Source: Caenibius sp964466155
GTDB lineage: Bacteria > Pseudomonadota > Alphaproteobacteria > Sphingomonadales > Sphingomonadaceae
DNA: 64,000 nucleotides
Assembly: GCA_964466155.1 (NCBI GenBank)
Contig: CAYXMY010000001.1
Span: 1-64,000 of the forward strand
Reading direction: 5' to 3'
This document shows, piece after piece, positions 42,613-50,895 of the stretch. Within the stretch, counting starts at the first letter, position 1. Every line of letters begins with the position of its first letter. Under the pieces are notes generated by a model. That model saw nothing but the letters and a program-made list of their open reading frames with translations. It ran no database searches and was not told where the DNA came from. The position numbers and the translations under genes were made by a program.

Positions 42613-43701
42613 TCAGGCAGCCACCTTCTCGTGCACGCCGGGTGGCGATTTCATCGTGGTGTGCATCCCATCCACCCGCTTGTGGAATTCCGGCGCCCGT
42701 TCGCGCGGGTTGTAGAACTGCTTGTACCAGATGCGTTCCTTGTGGAACGGGCCGTCATCGGGGATCTGCAGGATGTTGATCGCAGGTTCCTTGTACTTCC
42801 ACAGTTCGAAATCCTGCGCGAAGGCGGCCAGCCCCGCTTCGTGATAAGCGCGGGCAATCGCCGCTTCCTCACGCGTCGGCTCGTGATTTTCGGCCGTCTG
42901 CGCCATCACCGCGAACCACACGCGCACTTCGCCATCTTCCACCGGCGTGTTGCAGATCATCATCAGCGAAGGGTGTTTGCCTTCCATGCGCGACAGCAGG
43001 ATGCCCGGCCCGGTGTACCAGGTGTCGGTTTCCAGCAATGCATCGCCATCCACCAGCGTGCGATGGCCCGAACCGAAGCGCTGGCGCATGATGTGCCCAG
43101 CGAATTCGTTCTCGAAATAGGCATGGCCCAGGCTGCCGTGCACGGGCGTGAAATGCGCAAAATCGGTCATGTTATCGACGATTTCCTGCGGGTGGATGGG
43201 CAGCGTTCCCAGATGATCCACCTGCCAGCGGACCCAGCCCTGTTCGGTCCGGTCGTATTCGGCGAACGCGGGCAGATCGAAATCGGGGGCGCCGCCTTCC
43301 ATGTCATGCCACATCCAGATGCAGCCCGCCCGTTCGACCACCTTGTGCGATTTGACGCAGGCCGCCTTGGGAATGCCGTGGGTGGAATAAGGGATATCGT
43401 CGCACTGCCCCTCAGGCGTGAAGCGCCAGCCGTGCGCCGGGCAGCGGATCGAATCCCCTTCGATCCGCGTTCCATCCTTCACCACGTAAGAGGTGGTGTT
43501 GCGCGCGATGTTGACTTTCATGTGCGGGCAATAGGCATCGAGCAGCACCACCCGCCCGCTCTTGCCGCGATAGAGCGCCATTTCCTTGCCGAAGAAGCGC
43601 ACCGGTTGCGGCTCCTGCGTCACTTCATCGGCAATCGCGATCATGAACCACCCACGGGGAAATGCCAGTTCGCCCAGGCCATATTCAGCAGTCGTCGCCA
43701 T
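42613..43701 (-). CDS. Rieske non-heme iron oxygenase (KshA-like)
   Basis: The protein has 362 residues. The [2Fe-2S] ligands are C58, H60, C87 and H90 (AYCPHM and IRCPAHGWRF). The loop between the pairs is 26 residues rather than the usual 16-18. The mononuclear iron motif NMTDFAHFTPVH gives D181, H184 and H189 in the NxxDxxHx4H arrangement of KshA, the 3-ketosteroid 9-alpha-hydroxylase oxygenase. It follows the HsaA-like gene by 23 bases and closes a three-gene leftward operon. No reductase (KshB type) is encoded nearby. A hydroxylated ring substrate is probable; steroid specificity is inferred from its neighbours. Confidence 0.87.
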   Translation of the reverse strand: MATTAEYGLGELAFPRGWFMIAIADEVTQEPQPVRFFGKEMALYRGKSGRVVLLDAYCPHMKVNIARNTTSYVVKDGTRIEGDSIRCPAHGWRFTPEGQCDDIPYSTHGIPKAACVKSHKVVERAGCIWMWHDMEGGAPDFDLPAFAEYDRTEQGWVRWQVDHLGTLPIHPQEIVDNMTDFAHFTPVHGSLGHAYFENEFAGHIMRQRFGSGHRTLVDGDALLETDTWYTGPGILLSRMEGKHPSLMMICNTPVEDGEVRVWFAVMAQTAENHEPTREEAAIARAYHEAGLAAFAQDFELWKYKEPAINILQIPDDGPFHKERIWYKQFYNPRERAPEFHKRVDGMHTTMKSPPGVHEKVAA

Positions 43702-43724
43702 AGTACCTCTCCTTGAATGGCGGA

Positions 43725-44918
43725 TCAGATGAAACTGTCGGTGTTGGGGCCGCCCAGCATCACACCGCCGACATTGCGGCCCACGGTGCTGGGATTGTTG
43801 GCCACATGCGTGCGCCCGGCATGGATATCGCAGAACGCCCGCGCGATCGGATTGCCGCGATAGATCGCTTCCGCGCCGCTCAGGAAGAACAGGCGGCTGA
43901 TCAGCGCGCAGCAGCGGCTGGAAATCTGCGCCGACTGGAAGCGGAAGCGCAGCCGGGTTTCAAGATCGGCGGATTCGCCCGCCCGCGCATGTTCGTTCAG
44001 CACACCGAAATTGCGGAACAGGATGGTCTTCATCTCGTCAATCGCCGACTGGGTTTCAGCGATCAGCATCTGCACATCGGGATCGCCGGTGGCGCTGGCG
44101 AAGCTGTTGTTGCTCTTGCGCCGCGCACCCGTTTCCAGAAACACGTCGAGCGCCCCCTGCAACGCCCCGATGGACGAAGACGACACGGCGCGCACGAACA
44201 CCTGGCCGAATGGCAGCTTGTAAAGCGGCGCGGGATTGGCCTTGGCCCCTGGGCTCGTCAGCGCGAAACCGTCCTTCGAACGGTGCGTGCGATAAGCGGG
44301 GACCAACGCATCGGACACCGTCACATCCTGGCTGCCCGTGCCGCCAAGACCGATGGTGTTCCAGATCGACAGGACCTGGAAATCCGCCCGCGGGACGAGG
44401 AAGGTCAGGAAATCGGGCTGGCCGGTTTCCGGATCGGGCACCAGCCCGCCCAGAAACGCCCATTCGCAGTGATCGACGCCGCTGGAAAAGCCCCAGCGCC
44501 CGCTGATCCGGTATCCGCCTTCGACCGGGGTCACTTCCGCGCGCGGCATGTAAGAGGAGGAGATCAGCGTCGTCGGGTCTTCGCCCCAGACATCTTCCTG
44601 CGCTTGTGGATCGAACAGCGCCAGTTGCCAGTTATGGACGGCCACCACGCCGAGCACCCATGCCGAAGACATGCAGCCTTCGGCAAGCTTCATCTGGACT
44701 TCGTAGAAAACCTCCGGGTCCATTTCGTAGCCGCCGTAACGCTTGGGCTGGAGGATTTTGAAGAAATCGGCCGCCTGGAAATCGGCGATGGTCGCATCCG
44801 GCACCTTGTTTTCCGCTTCGCACTGATCGGCGCGGGCGCGCAAGGTGGGGACCAGCGCGGCGGCGCGGGCAACCAGATCGGCCGGGCTGGGCATGTCAAT
44901 CTTCGGGGCAAGGCTCAT
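43725..44918 (-). CDS. hsaA: HsaA-like flavin-dependent monooxygenase (acyl-CoA dehydrogenase fold)
   Basis: The protein has 397 residues. It follows HsaA, the oxygenase component that hydroxylates the phenolic A ring of 3-HSA, over its whole length: FFKILQPKRYGGYEMDPEVF, GVHNWQLALFDPQAQEDVWG, SSSYMPR, GRWGFSSGVDHCEWAFLGG, GLGGTGSQDV, and FCDIHAGRTHVANNP near the end. Such enzymes use FADH2 from a separate reductase (HsaB), which is absent here. The reaction should produce a catechol for the extradiol dioxygenase upstream. The gene lies 18 bases after the HsaC-like gene. Confidence 0.9.
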   Translation of the reverse strand: MSLAPKIDMPSPADLVARAAALVPTLRARADQCEAENKVPDATIADFQAADFFKILQPKRYGGYEMDPEVFYEVQMKLAEGCMSSAWVLGVVAVHNWQLALFDPQAQEDVWGEDPTTLISSSYMPRAEVTPVEGGYRISGRWGFSSGVDHCEWAFLGGLVPDPETGQPDFLTFLVPRADFQVLSIWNTIGLGGTGSQDVTVSDALVPAYRTHRSKDGFALTSPGAKANPAPLYKLPFGQVFVRAVSSSSIGALQGALDVFLETGARRKSNNSFASATGDPDVQMLIAETQSAIDEMKTILFRNFGVLNEHARAGESADLETRLRFRFQSAQISSRCCALISRLFFLSGAEAIYRGNPIARAFCDIHAGRTHVANNPSTVGRNVGGVMLGGPNTDSFI

Positions 44919-44936
44919 GGGCCGTCTCCTTTTCGT

Positions 44937-45860
44937 TCAGGCCGCGCTGGCCATGGGCTGTTGTTGTTCATCGGCGCCGAAGCCGATGCTGAAATCGTGG
45001 CCCCACAGGCTGACCGAAGTGCTTTCGAACACGGTGTGGCGATCCCAATCGACAGTCCGCCCGCCGAACCCGTATTCCAGCGCGAAACCGCCCGGCGTCG
45101 CCATGTAGAAACTGGTCATGCGGTCGTTGGTGTGCTTGCCCAGCGTCGCCATCATCCGGGTGCCGGCGGCGCGGACGCGGTCCATTGCATGGCCGACTTC
45201 GTCCATCGTCGGCACTTCGACCATCAGATGGACACATCCCGCGGGCACTTCCCCTTGGAACAGGGCAAGCGAATGGTGCCGCGCGTTGCTGCAATGCATG
45301 AATTCGATGCGCTGCTCCGGCCCTTCCACGCCTTGCGGGCGATGGATCATGAAATCGGCCATGCCGAAGCCCAGCACATCGATCATAAAGGCGCGCGTTT
45401 CTGCGAAGTTCGGCGCGGGCAGCACGACATGGCCATAGCCCATGTCCCCGGTCACGAAACGGGGCACGCCCGCAGGCGACACGAAGCGATCAAAATGCGA
45501 GGTATAGCCCAGCACCAGTTCGTGGCGGTTGCCCGAAGGATCGAGGAACCACACCATATCGACCACGTGGCGCAGGGCGCGCTCTTCAGCCGTCGCAGAG
45601 TGGCACACCACGCCTTTCCGCTTCAGTTCGGCCAGCGCGGCGGCAAATTGCGCTTCGGTCCGGATTTCCCAGCCGCTGGCGAAGTAACGGTCCTGCCCAT
45701 CCTGCCGGATGAACAGCCGCCCCGCCCGCTCGTCCATGCGGAGCGAGAGACCGCCGGGCGCAGAGTGCGCGGAAAAGCCGGCCACATCCTCGCCGAAGCG
45801 TTCCCACGCGGTGGGATCGGCGGCGTTGATGACGCTGTAAGCCAGTGCCGCAATTTCCAT
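44937..45860 (-). CDS. hsaC: HsaC-like type I extradiol dioxygenase
   Basis: The protein has 307 residues in two VOC domains. Fe(II) ligands are H144 (MGYGHVVLP), H211 (GCVHLMVEV) and E262 (FALEYGF), and the chain ends with SLWGHDFSIGF as in HsaC/BphC enzymes. HsaC cleaves 3,4-DHSA in the central steroid pathway. It is the first gene of the operon HsaC-like, HsaA-like, Rieske. The dioxygenase at 16256-17191 belongs to the same superfamily but to the edc operon. The fate of the ring-cleavage product is open, as no HsaD-type C-C hydrolase is present in the window. Confidence 0.9.
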   Translation of the reverse strand: MEIAALAYSVINAADPTAWERFGEDVAGFSAHSAPGGLSLRMDERAGRLFIRQDGQDRYFASGWEIRTEAQFAAALAELKRKGVVCHSATAEERALRHVVDMVWFLDPSGNRHELVLGYTSHFDRFVSPAGVPRFVTGDMGYGHVVLPAPNFAETRAFMIDVLGFGMADFMIHRPQGVEGPEQRIEFMHCSNARHHSLALFQGEVPAGCVHLMVEVPTMDEVGHAMDRVRAAGTRMMATLGKHTNDRMTSFYMATPGGFALEYGFGGRTVDWDRHTVFESTSVSLWGHDFSIGFGADEQQQPMASAA

Positions 45861-45993
45861 GACGCAACCTTCCTTGCGAAACCATGGAAGGCATCATGAC
45901 CTGCGAGCGGCAGCGTGAAATTGACTTATATCAAACTGCTCCGGGGATCGAGCAACGAATACGCCATATTGCATCAATAAAAATCTGGATATT

Positions 45994-46023
45994 GCGTATA
46001 ATGTCAGCATTATTTCTACGCAA
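45994..46023 (-). promoter_or_regulatory. Promoter with shared TGCGTAGAA element of the HsaC-like operon
   Basis: Read on the minus strand, TTGCGT (46023-46018) and TATACG (46000-45995) form a -35/-10 pair with a 17-base spacer, pointing to the operon that starts at 45860. TGCGTAGAA lies at 46022-46014 on that strand. On the plus strand the block GCGTA-N-AATGTC-N-GC-N6-TCTACG (45994-46020) is shared base for base with 31902-31928. An inner inverted repeat ATAATG/CATTAT (45998-46013) adds dyad symmetry. Confidence 0.55.
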
Positions 46024-46049
46024 ATATCCTTCCTTGGCGCTAACCAGCG

Positions 46050-47330
46050 CTACAAGGCGGCCGCAAATCCACGCAGGAAGATCGTAGCCGCGCGCCGTGC
46101 CGCGTCAGCCATTTCGACGGGGCCGAGCGCCCTGCCCGCCGCGATTACCCGGGTTCCCTTGAAAGCCAACACCAGCGCCTGACGCGCATACCATGGCCGG
46201 TCGTGCACTCGCACTTTGCCCGCATCCTCCAGGCTGTCGAGCCATGCCGTCAGCGGGGCGAGCCACGGATTGCGCAGGATTGCATAGACATCGCGCGCCA
46301 GTTCGGAATCGCGCCGCATTTCGGCGATGACCGTGCGATGCAACAGGATCGAATCGGCGCTGCCAAGCACCTGCAGGCTCGCCTGAAGGAATTGCGCCAG
46401 GGCTTCCTCCGCCGCGTCCCCCGTTGGCAGCGGCGGTGGCACGGCATCGGCCAACCGGTAAGCCATTGCCCGCATAGCCGCACCGAAAAGCCCCGCCTTG
46501 TTGCCGAAATGGCGATAGAGCGTGCCGCGCCCGACGGCAGCCTCCGCCCCGATCAGATCGAGACTGGCGCCCTGATAGCCGTTTTCGAGAAAATGCGTGG
46601 CCGCCACGCCGAGCAGCTTCGCGATATGCGCGGGCGGCTCGTCTCCGGCAGGCGGGGCGGCGGGCACGGGAAAACACTCCCCCCCTCTATCGTCCATGGC
46701 AAGGATGCCATGCCCAAACAGTTTCGCCACCCGCCGCGCGGCAACATCGCGCTGCGCCGGGGGCGGGCTGGGAAAGCCCATCAGCAAAGCCGGGCTTTCA
46801 GACGACAGCGATCCGAACAGAGTCGCAAAATCGAGCGGTACATGGGCGCTCTCGCCATGCGCTTCGGCGATCTTCTGCAGCAGAGCGCGGATCGGCTCCA
46901 GCCTGTCCGACTGCGCATCGTGCATGCTTTCCGCGAAATCGGGCATCAGCCGCGCGATGCTGATCGTAACCCATGCCGCACTGAGGAAACCGCCATCGAC
47001 CGCCGCATCGAGAATGGCGCGGGAAAAGAACGCCAGCCCATCGTCCGCCGCGCGGGCGTCCACCGGCTGCGCATTCACCCGTGCGGTGAATTCAGTGCCC
47101 AGTTCTTCGGCAGCGGCGCGGAACAGCGCCTCCTTGTCCGGGAAATAGCGATAGATCGTTTCCTTGCTGACGCCTGATGCACGCGCAATCGCATCGATGC
47201 TCACCGCATCGAAACCGCCCGCGACAAATTCGGCCCGGGCCACGGCAAGCAAATGGCGCACGCGGGCCGATTGCTGCGGGGGCCGTGTGGCGCGGGATTC
47301 GGGATCTTCCAAAGCGATGGTCGCCTCCAT
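46050..47330 (-). CDS. Tandem TetR protein (two TetR units in one chain)
   Basis: The protein has 426 residues with the start at MEATIALEDPESRATR. It holds two complete TetR units. The first helix-turn-helix is near residues 25-75 (GGFDAVSIDAIARASGVSKE, TIYRYFPDKEALF). The second is near residues 235-285 (GYQGASLDLIGAEAAVGRGT, LYRHFGNKAGLF). Each is followed by a helical ligand domain. Typical TetR proteins are 190-230 residues and dimerise; this one may bind an operator as a monomer. It is transcribed away from the Coq4-like/amidohydrolase cassette, with a perfect palindrome in between. No internal stop or shift suggests a recent accident. Confidence 0.9.
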   Translation of the reverse strand: MEATIALEDPESRATRPPQQSARVRHLLAVARAEFVAGGFDAVSIDAIARASGVSKETIYRYFPDKEALFRAAAEELGTEFTARVNAQPVDARAADDGLAFFSRAILDAAVDGGFLSAAWVTISIARLMPDFAESMHDAQSDRLEPIRALLQKIAEAHGESAHVPLDFATLFGSLSSESPALLMGFPSPPPAQRDVAARRVAKLFGHGILAMDDRGGECFPVPAAPPAGDEPPAHIAKLLGVAATHFLENGYQGASLDLIGAEAAVGRGTLYRHFGNKAGLFGAAMRAMAYRLADAVPPPLPTGDAAEEALAQFLQASLQVLGSADSILLHRTVIAEMRRDSELARDVYAILRNPWLAPLTAWLDSLEDAGKVRVHDRPWYARQALVLAFKGTRVIAAGRALGPVEMADAARRAATIFLRGFAAAL

Positions 47331-47650
47331 CACACGGGCTATAGCAGACCCGCACCCGGTTGCGACCCGCCCGCACCGCTCCATCAACAGCCTATCCATA
47401 GCCAAGCGCGCCGCAGATGTCTTGACAAAAATCGAACGGTTTGATACCGTTCGATTGCAAGGCCGATGAAGTCAGACGGCAAATGGGCGCGATAGCCAGA
47501 CCGAACCCCGATATCGCAGGTGGGAAACGGTGGCGTTATCGCATATCCTTGCCGCACGGCTGACCGCATCGTTCGACCGGCGCCCCGCGCACAGGCTTTC
47601 GGGCCAAGCCGGGCAGCGCCGCGATTGCGCAAGTTTCGGGAGAGTATTCA
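47331..47650. promoter_or_regulatory. Divergent control region of tandem TetR gene and cassette 2
   Basis: The 320-base gap holds the operator/promoter at 47422-47455, about 90 bases from the TetR start and 195 bases upstream of the Coq4-like gene. The long leader after the promoter (47456-47650) has no supported reading frame or recognised riboswitch. GGGAGAG lies just before the ATG at 47651. Confidence 0.5.
47422..47455 (+). promoter_or_regulatory. Promoter overlapped by a perfect palindromic operator
   Basis: TTGACA (47422-47427) is a perfect -35, and TACCGT (47445-47450) is a plausible -10 after 17 bases. ATCGAACGGT (47431-47440), spacer TTGAT, and ACCGTTCGAT (47446-47455) form a 10+10 inverted repeat that covers the spacer and the -10. 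A repressor bound there would block RNA polymerase. The neighbouring tandem TetR protein is the obvious ligand. Confidence 0.75.
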
Positions 47651-48502
47651 ATGGCCGATGATATACCTTATCTGTTTCGCGGCGTGATGCCGGTGGAAAC
47701 GCCCAGCAGCGTGCTGGTGTCGTCTTCCAAGTATCTCAACAATCCGCGTCTGCGCGAATGGCTGGCGATGATCCTCCTGCGCCGGAACGGGCCGGACATG
47801 CCCCCGCCCGCGGAAATGTACGAGTTCATGAGCATTCTCGACGAACTGCGCGATTATGACCGGATCGAGCAGATGATCGCGGACGAGCGCAAGGTGAACC
47901 CAGAATTCGACGCGTGGTTCGCTGAAGGATTCCATTCCACTTACGCCATCGAAGATTTCAGGCAGTACGATCCCGGCTCGCTCGGCGGTATTTTCTACAC
48001 CTGGATCACCGAAGGCGATTACGAAATCCAGATCACCCCGTGGCAGGAGCCCAAGACCCAGCTTGAATTCTACAATCTGCGCGCCGGGCAAACGCACGAT
48101 TTCGAGCACATCCTGACTGGCGGCGGCTTCAATTTCATGGGCGAACTGGTGCCCTACTGGTATCGTCTGACCAACATTTTCAAACACATCAAGGACCCGG
48201 AACTGGCGGCCGAACTGTGCACGATCTACATTTTCGGATCGCTGCGCTACACCGTGCGTACCATCCTCCACTACCCTCAGGTATGGATGACAGCGGTCAA
48301 ATGTATCGAACAGGGGATGAAAGTGGGCCAGGCCAGCGATGCCCTGTTCATGAAGAAGCTCGAACCGGCTTTCCACCTGCCGCTGGAAGAAGCGCGGGCG
48401 GCACTCGGCGTGCGCGAAGCGGTCTTCCTCGACACGCATGACGAAGGCATGTTCTGGGCGACGGACGGTAAGCAACAACTTCTACGGGAGGCAGCCGAAT
48501 AA
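47651..48502 (+). CDS. Coq4-like metalloprotein (cassette 2)
   Basis: The protein has 283 residues. It shares the opening TPSSVLVSSSKYLNNPRLRE with TDSSVLISSSKYLNN of the cassette 1 protein, so the two are paralogues. THDFEHILTGGGFNFMGE has the intact HDxxH-x11-E metal motif (H149, D150, H153, E165). It is the first gene behind the palindromic operator; its stop overlaps the amidohydrolase start by one base. Function in ubiquinone synthesis is unlikely for two extra copies in a catabolic region. Confidence 0.8.
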   Translation: MADDIPYLFRGVMPVETPSSVLVSSSKYLNNPRLREWLAMILLRRNGPDMPPPAEMYEFMSILDELRDYDRIEQMIADERKVNPEFDAWFAEGFHSTYAIEDFRQYDPGSLGGIFYTWITEGDYEIQITPWQEPKTQLEFYNLRAGQTHDFEHILTGGGFNFMGELVPYWYRLTNIFKHIKDPELAAELCTIYIFGSLRYTVRTILHYPQVWMTAVKCIEQGMKVGQASDALFMKKLEPAFHLPLEEARAALGVREAVFLDTHDEGMFWATDGKQQLLREAAE

Positions 48503-50253
48503 TGACACGGTGCGATATTCTGATCCGCGGCGGCACGATCGTCGATGGCAGCGGCAATGAACCCTTCGTCGGCGATCTCGCCATCACGGGCGACACCATC
48601 GCCTGGATGGGCGCCGCCTATCAGGGCGAAGCGAATGAAGTGATCGATGCCGCGGGCCTGACCGTCACCCCCGGCTTTGTCGACATCCACACCCACTACG
48701 ATGGGCAGGCGGCATGGTCGGACGAATTGTCCCCCTCCTCCTCCCATGGGGTGACGACAGTCGTCACCGGCAATTGCGGTGTCGGCTTTGCCCCCTGCCG
48801 CACCGAAGACCATGACCGGCTGATCCGGGTGATGGAAGGCGTGGAAGACATTCCCGGCGTCGTCATGGCCGAAGGGCTGGACTGGGCCTGGGAAACTTTC
48901 CCCGAATACCTCGATGCCCTGGCCGCCCGCCCGCGCGATATCGATGTGGCGGCGCTGCTGCCGCACAGCCCCTTGCGCGTCTATGCCATGGGCGAACGCG
49001 GGGCCAACCGCGAACCGGCAACGCCGGACGATATGGACCGGATGTACGATCTGGCGCGTGAAGCGCTGGATGCGGGCGCTATCGGCTTCGCCACTTCGCG
49101 CCTGCTGCTTCACCGCACCAAGGCTGGGGAGAACATCCCCAGCTTCGCCGCGGACGATGCCGAACTCAAAGCCATTACGGCGGCCATGCGCGATACGGGC
49201 AAAGGCGTGCTGCAGATGGTGCTCGATTCCCCGTTCCAGAGCTGGAGCGACGAACTGGCCCACCTGATCGCGATCGCCGAAAGCTGCGGCCGCCCGGCGA
49301 CATTCACGCTCGGCACCTCGAACCATGGGGAGCCGGTGTTCCGCGATGCCCTGCGCATCGTGGAAGAAGCCAACGCGCGCGGCCTGTCCATCACGCCGCA
49401 GATCCTCCCGCGCCCAGTGGGGATGATCGGCGGATTCGATCTGTCGACGCATCCGTTCTGCCTGTGCCCCAGCTACATCGCGATTGCCCGGCTGCCGCTG
49501 GACGAACAGCTTCCCCATCTGCGCGATCCGGAGTTCCGCGCCCGGTTGATTGCCGAACAACCGCAGGAAAACCATTCGCTGGCGATGATGACGCGCAACT
49601 GGGACTGGATCTTCCCGTTTGCGGGCGAGCCCAATTACGAACCCCCGGTAGAAACCAGCGTGGGCGCGCAAGCTCGCGCGCAAGGCCGGACACCGGAAGA
49701 GGTGGCCTACGATCTGCTGATGAACGGCGGCGACGGGCGCGGCATGCTCTACAACGCGCTGGGCAATTACTATCAGGGCAAGTTCGACGCGCTGTACGAA
49801 CTGATGACGCATCCCGATACGGTGATGGGCCTGGGCGATGGCGGCGCGCATTATGCCGCGATCTGCGATGCCAGCTATCCCACCTTCCTGTTGACCTACT
49901 GGGTCCGAGATCGGGATGGTCCGCGCCTCACGCTGCCGCAGGCGGTCCGCGCCTTGACCGCGCGCCCGGCCGAGACAGTCGGCCTTGAAGATCGCGGGCT
50001 TCTGGCGCCCGGCTACAAGGCGGATGTCAACGTGATCGATCCGGCGGGCATGAAACTGCATCTGCCGATGATCCGCCGCGATCTGCCCACCGGTGAGCGC
50101 AGGCTCGACCAGGCAGCCACCGGCTATGTCGCCACGATCTGTTCCGGCACGGTCATTCGCCGGGGCGACCAGCCGACCGGCGCACGACCGGGCCGTGTGG
50201 TCCGTGGCAATCAGGCCGCACCGCAAGATAACACCGCACTGGAACCGGCCTGA
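48502..50253 (+). CDS. Amidohydrolase of the N-acyl-D-amino-acid deacylase type (cassette 2)
   Basis: The protein has 583 residues. FVDIHTHYDGQAAWSDELSP carries the metal-binding HTHYD, HGVTTVVTGNCGVGFAPC carries the family Cys, and LGDGGAHYAAICDASYP and LLAPGYKADVNVIDPAGM stand near the end. It is paralogous to the 36711-38453 protein, again coupled to a Coq4-like protein, but here it is the second gene. C-terminal residues 540-583 (VIRRGDQPTGARPGRVVRG) are typical for the family. Substrate unknown. Confidence 0.87.
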   Translation: MTRCDILIRGGTIVDGSGNEPFVGDLAITGDTIAWMGAAYQGEANEVIDAAGLTVTPGFVDIHTHYDGQAAWSDELSPSSSHGVTTVVTGNCGVGFAPCRTEDHDRLIRVMEGVEDIPGVVMAEGLDWAWETFPEYLDALAARPRDIDVAALLPHSPLRVYAMGERGANREPATPDDMDRMYDLAREALDAGAIGFATSRLLLHRTKAGENIPSFAADDAELKAITAAMRDTGKGVLQMVLDSPFQSWSDELAHLIAIAESCGRPATFTLGTSNHGEPVFRDALRIVEEANARGLSITPQILPRPVGMIGGFDLSTHPFCLCPSYIAIARLPLDEQLPHLRDPEFRARLIAEQPQENHSLAMMTRNWDWIFPFAGEPNYEPPVETSVGAQARAQGRTPEEVAYDLLMNGGDGRGMLYNALGNYYQGKFDALYELMTHPDTVMGLGDGGAHYAAICDASYPTFLLTYWVRDRDGPRLTLPQAVRALTARPAETVGLEDRGLLAPGYKADVNVIDPAGMKLHLPMIRRDLPTGERRLDQAATGYVATICSGTVIRRGDQPTGARPGRVVRGNQAAPQDNTALEPA

Positions 50254-50262
50254 GCCTGAAAT

Positions 50263-50301
50263 CCCTTGCGGGGCGGTTTCGCACCGTTCCGCAAGGGTTT
50301 T
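50263..50301. terminator. Intrinsic terminator after cassette 2
   Basis: CCCTTGCGG (50263-50271) pairs with CCGCAAGGG (50289-50297), followed by TTTT. It separates the amidohydrolase from the converging SnoaL-like gene. Confidence 0.85.
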
Positions 50302-50313
50302 CGCATGCGGCGA

Positions 50314-50832
50314 TCAGGCCGGTTCGGGAACGCCCACCGGTACTTCACCGAACGCCACGTATTTCGGGCTGCCATCCTCGCCCACCACTTCGGTGAACAT
50401 GGATGTCACATAGCTGCGCGTTGCGGCGATGTGCCAGCGGCCATCCTGCTTGCGATAGATATCCTCGTATTCCACGCCCAGCCGCGTGACCGACCGCGTG
50501 GCGAGCAGGATCGTCCGGAAATTGAGCGACCACTTGCCGGTGGCCGTATCCGGGCCGGTCAGCGCGATTTCGCCGTTGGTGGCATGGTGGATGTCATACA
50601 CGCCTTCCTGGCAGGCCATCTCCTGATAGACCTTGAGAAATGCCTCGCGATCCGTGAAAACGGGGAAATTCTGATATTCGATACGGATCGGACCGGGGAG
50701 GAACGTGTCGCGCAGTTCATCCACTTGCTTGAGATCGCAGCACCGCAGATAGCGGGCCTTGAGTTGGCGGATCGCATCGATATCCTCAAGCGCGGTCAGG
50801 CGGACGGCAAGGTCTTCAAGAGTGGCGGGCAT
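50314..50832 (-). CDS. SnoaL-like (NTF2 fold) protein, related to BaiE-type dehydratases
   Basis: The protein has 172 residues starting MPATLEDLAVRLTALEDIDA after GGGAGAAG. The opening helix (AIRQLKARYLRCCDLKQVDE, then LRDTF) and the later VEYEDIYRKQDGRWHIAATR are typical of SnoaL/NTF2-fold proteins. The N-terminal pattern recalls BaiE, the bile acid 7-alpha-dehydratase, and scytalone dehydratase. Which catalytic residues are kept cannot be settled by eye. It is divergent from a crotonase gene, and its promoter contains the TGCGTAGAA element. Confidence 0.75.
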   Translation of the reverse strand: MPATLEDLAVRLTALEDIDAIRQLKARYLRCCDLKQVDELRDTFLPGPIRIEYQNFPVFTDREAFLKVYQEMACQEGVYDIHHATNGEIALTGPDTATGKWSLNFRTILLATRSVTRLGVEYEDIYRKQDGRWHIAATRSYVTSMFTEVVGEDGSPKYVAFGEVPVGVPEPA

Positions 50833-50895
50833 CGTCTTCTCCCATTCGCCGGAATATTCCGGAACAACTGATTTGCACATGAATATCGCGCAATC

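Noticed and set aside
43713..45899. A 728-codon plus-strand frame opposite the HsaC/HsaA-like genes
   Set aside because: Complement of two conserved enzymes; no motif or ribosome binding site.
48277..50226. A 649-codon minus-strand frame opposite the cassette 2 amidohydrolase
   Set aside because: Complement of a conserved amidohydrolase; no domain visible.
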